Shown here one piece after another: positions 27,352 to 27,386 of a stretch of DNA of 27,386 nt. Below the pieces are notes generated by a model. That model was not told where the DNA came from, did not search any database, and worked only from the letters and a program-made list of their open reading frames with translations. The first letter of the stretch is position 1. The number at the start of each line of letters is the position of its first letter. A program made the position numbers and the translations under genes. The stretch is from an uncultured Eubacteriales bacterium (lineage in GTDB: Bacteria > Bacillota > Clostridia > Oscillospirales > Oscillospiraceae). The stretch spans positions 1-27,386 of the forward strand of contig URXW01000024.1 of assembly GCA_900551995.1 (NCBI GenBank). Reading direction: 5' to 3'.

Positions 27352-27386
27352 AATAATGCCGTTATTTTCGTGCCGCGAAGCGGCAC
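27352..27386. repeat. Palindromic intergenic repeat, copy B (inverted, cut by window edge)
   Basis: The reverse complement of this stretch matches 3227-3260 (hairpin half plus tail ACGGCATTAT) apart from the loop (TTC here, AAA in copy A). The stem TATTTTCGTGCCGC (27363-27376) and GCGGCAC (27380-27386) runs off the window. Confidence 0.7.

Noticed and set aside
1..27386. CRISPR array, toxin-antitoxin or phage defence locus
   Set aside because: No regularly spaced repeats, no Cas, toxin or restriction motifs; the one XRE regulator has no toxin partner in its unit.

Overview
The window looks like chromosomal DNA of a GC-rich anaerobic member of the Bacillota (class Clostridia, probably an Oscillospiraceae-like gut bacterium). 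The reasons are strong AGGAGG-type ribosome binding sites, sigma-A promoters close to TTGACA-17-TATAAT, many U-tract hairpin terminators, and gene families typical of that group: an EFR1-type flavodoxin/ferredoxin, a ThrE-type exporter, an ECF transporter S component, the methylthiotransferase MtaB, and a cell-wall protein with Big_2-type Ig domains. The genus is an inference. No rRNA, intact tRNA, CRISPR array or transposase gene is visible.

Left edge (1-690): the sequence is visibly less GC-rich. It holds the end of a PD-(D/E)XK/AAA-type gene, a terminator, short repeats, and then the last 45 bases of a proline tRNA (anticodon UGG) without its 5' half, followed by a terminator. This is what the distal end of an element integrated into a tRNA-Pro gene looks like. 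From about 690 onward the sequence reads as ordinary chromosome.

791-9900: SulP anion transporter (-) divergent from a His-rich NifX/NifB-like protein (+); EFR1 flavodoxin-ferredoxin (-) divergent from a ThrE-family exporter (+); an ECF S component (-) behind a 10-bp inverted-repeat operator; a cytoplasmic 5'-nucleotidase-like metallophosphatase (-) with a structured leader or ncRNA; a 311-bp non-coding block framed by imperfect 43-44-base inverted repeats; 6-phosphofructokinase (-); and an unknown 86-residue protein (+).

9900-17300: trkH (-) with its own consensus promoter, then a tightly overlapped operon transcribed right to left: aroB, aroA, aroC fused to chorismate mutase, aroK, aroQ, aroE. 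It covers every shikimate step after DAHP synthase and the first committed step to Phe/Tyr. A small XRE-type regulator (-) lies just upstream behind its own terminator.

17300-27386: yihY-trkA (+) with overlapping start and stop codons, so both Trk parts lie in the window but on opposite sides of the aro operon; a secreted Ig-like surface protein (-) with a sortase-like tail; mtaB-yfbR (-); a divergent run of cysteine desulfurase, MATE transporter and membrane-anchored GH25 lysozyme (+). A palindromic repeat near 3.2 kb recurs inverted at the right edge.

Most neighbouring transcription units are separated by perfect A-tract/T-tract palindromes that can terminate in both directions. The best leads for something not yet described are the tRNA-Pro integration scar, the inverted-repeat block at 8142-8452, and the structured RNA at 7876-8001. 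No clearly new multi-gene system was recognised.
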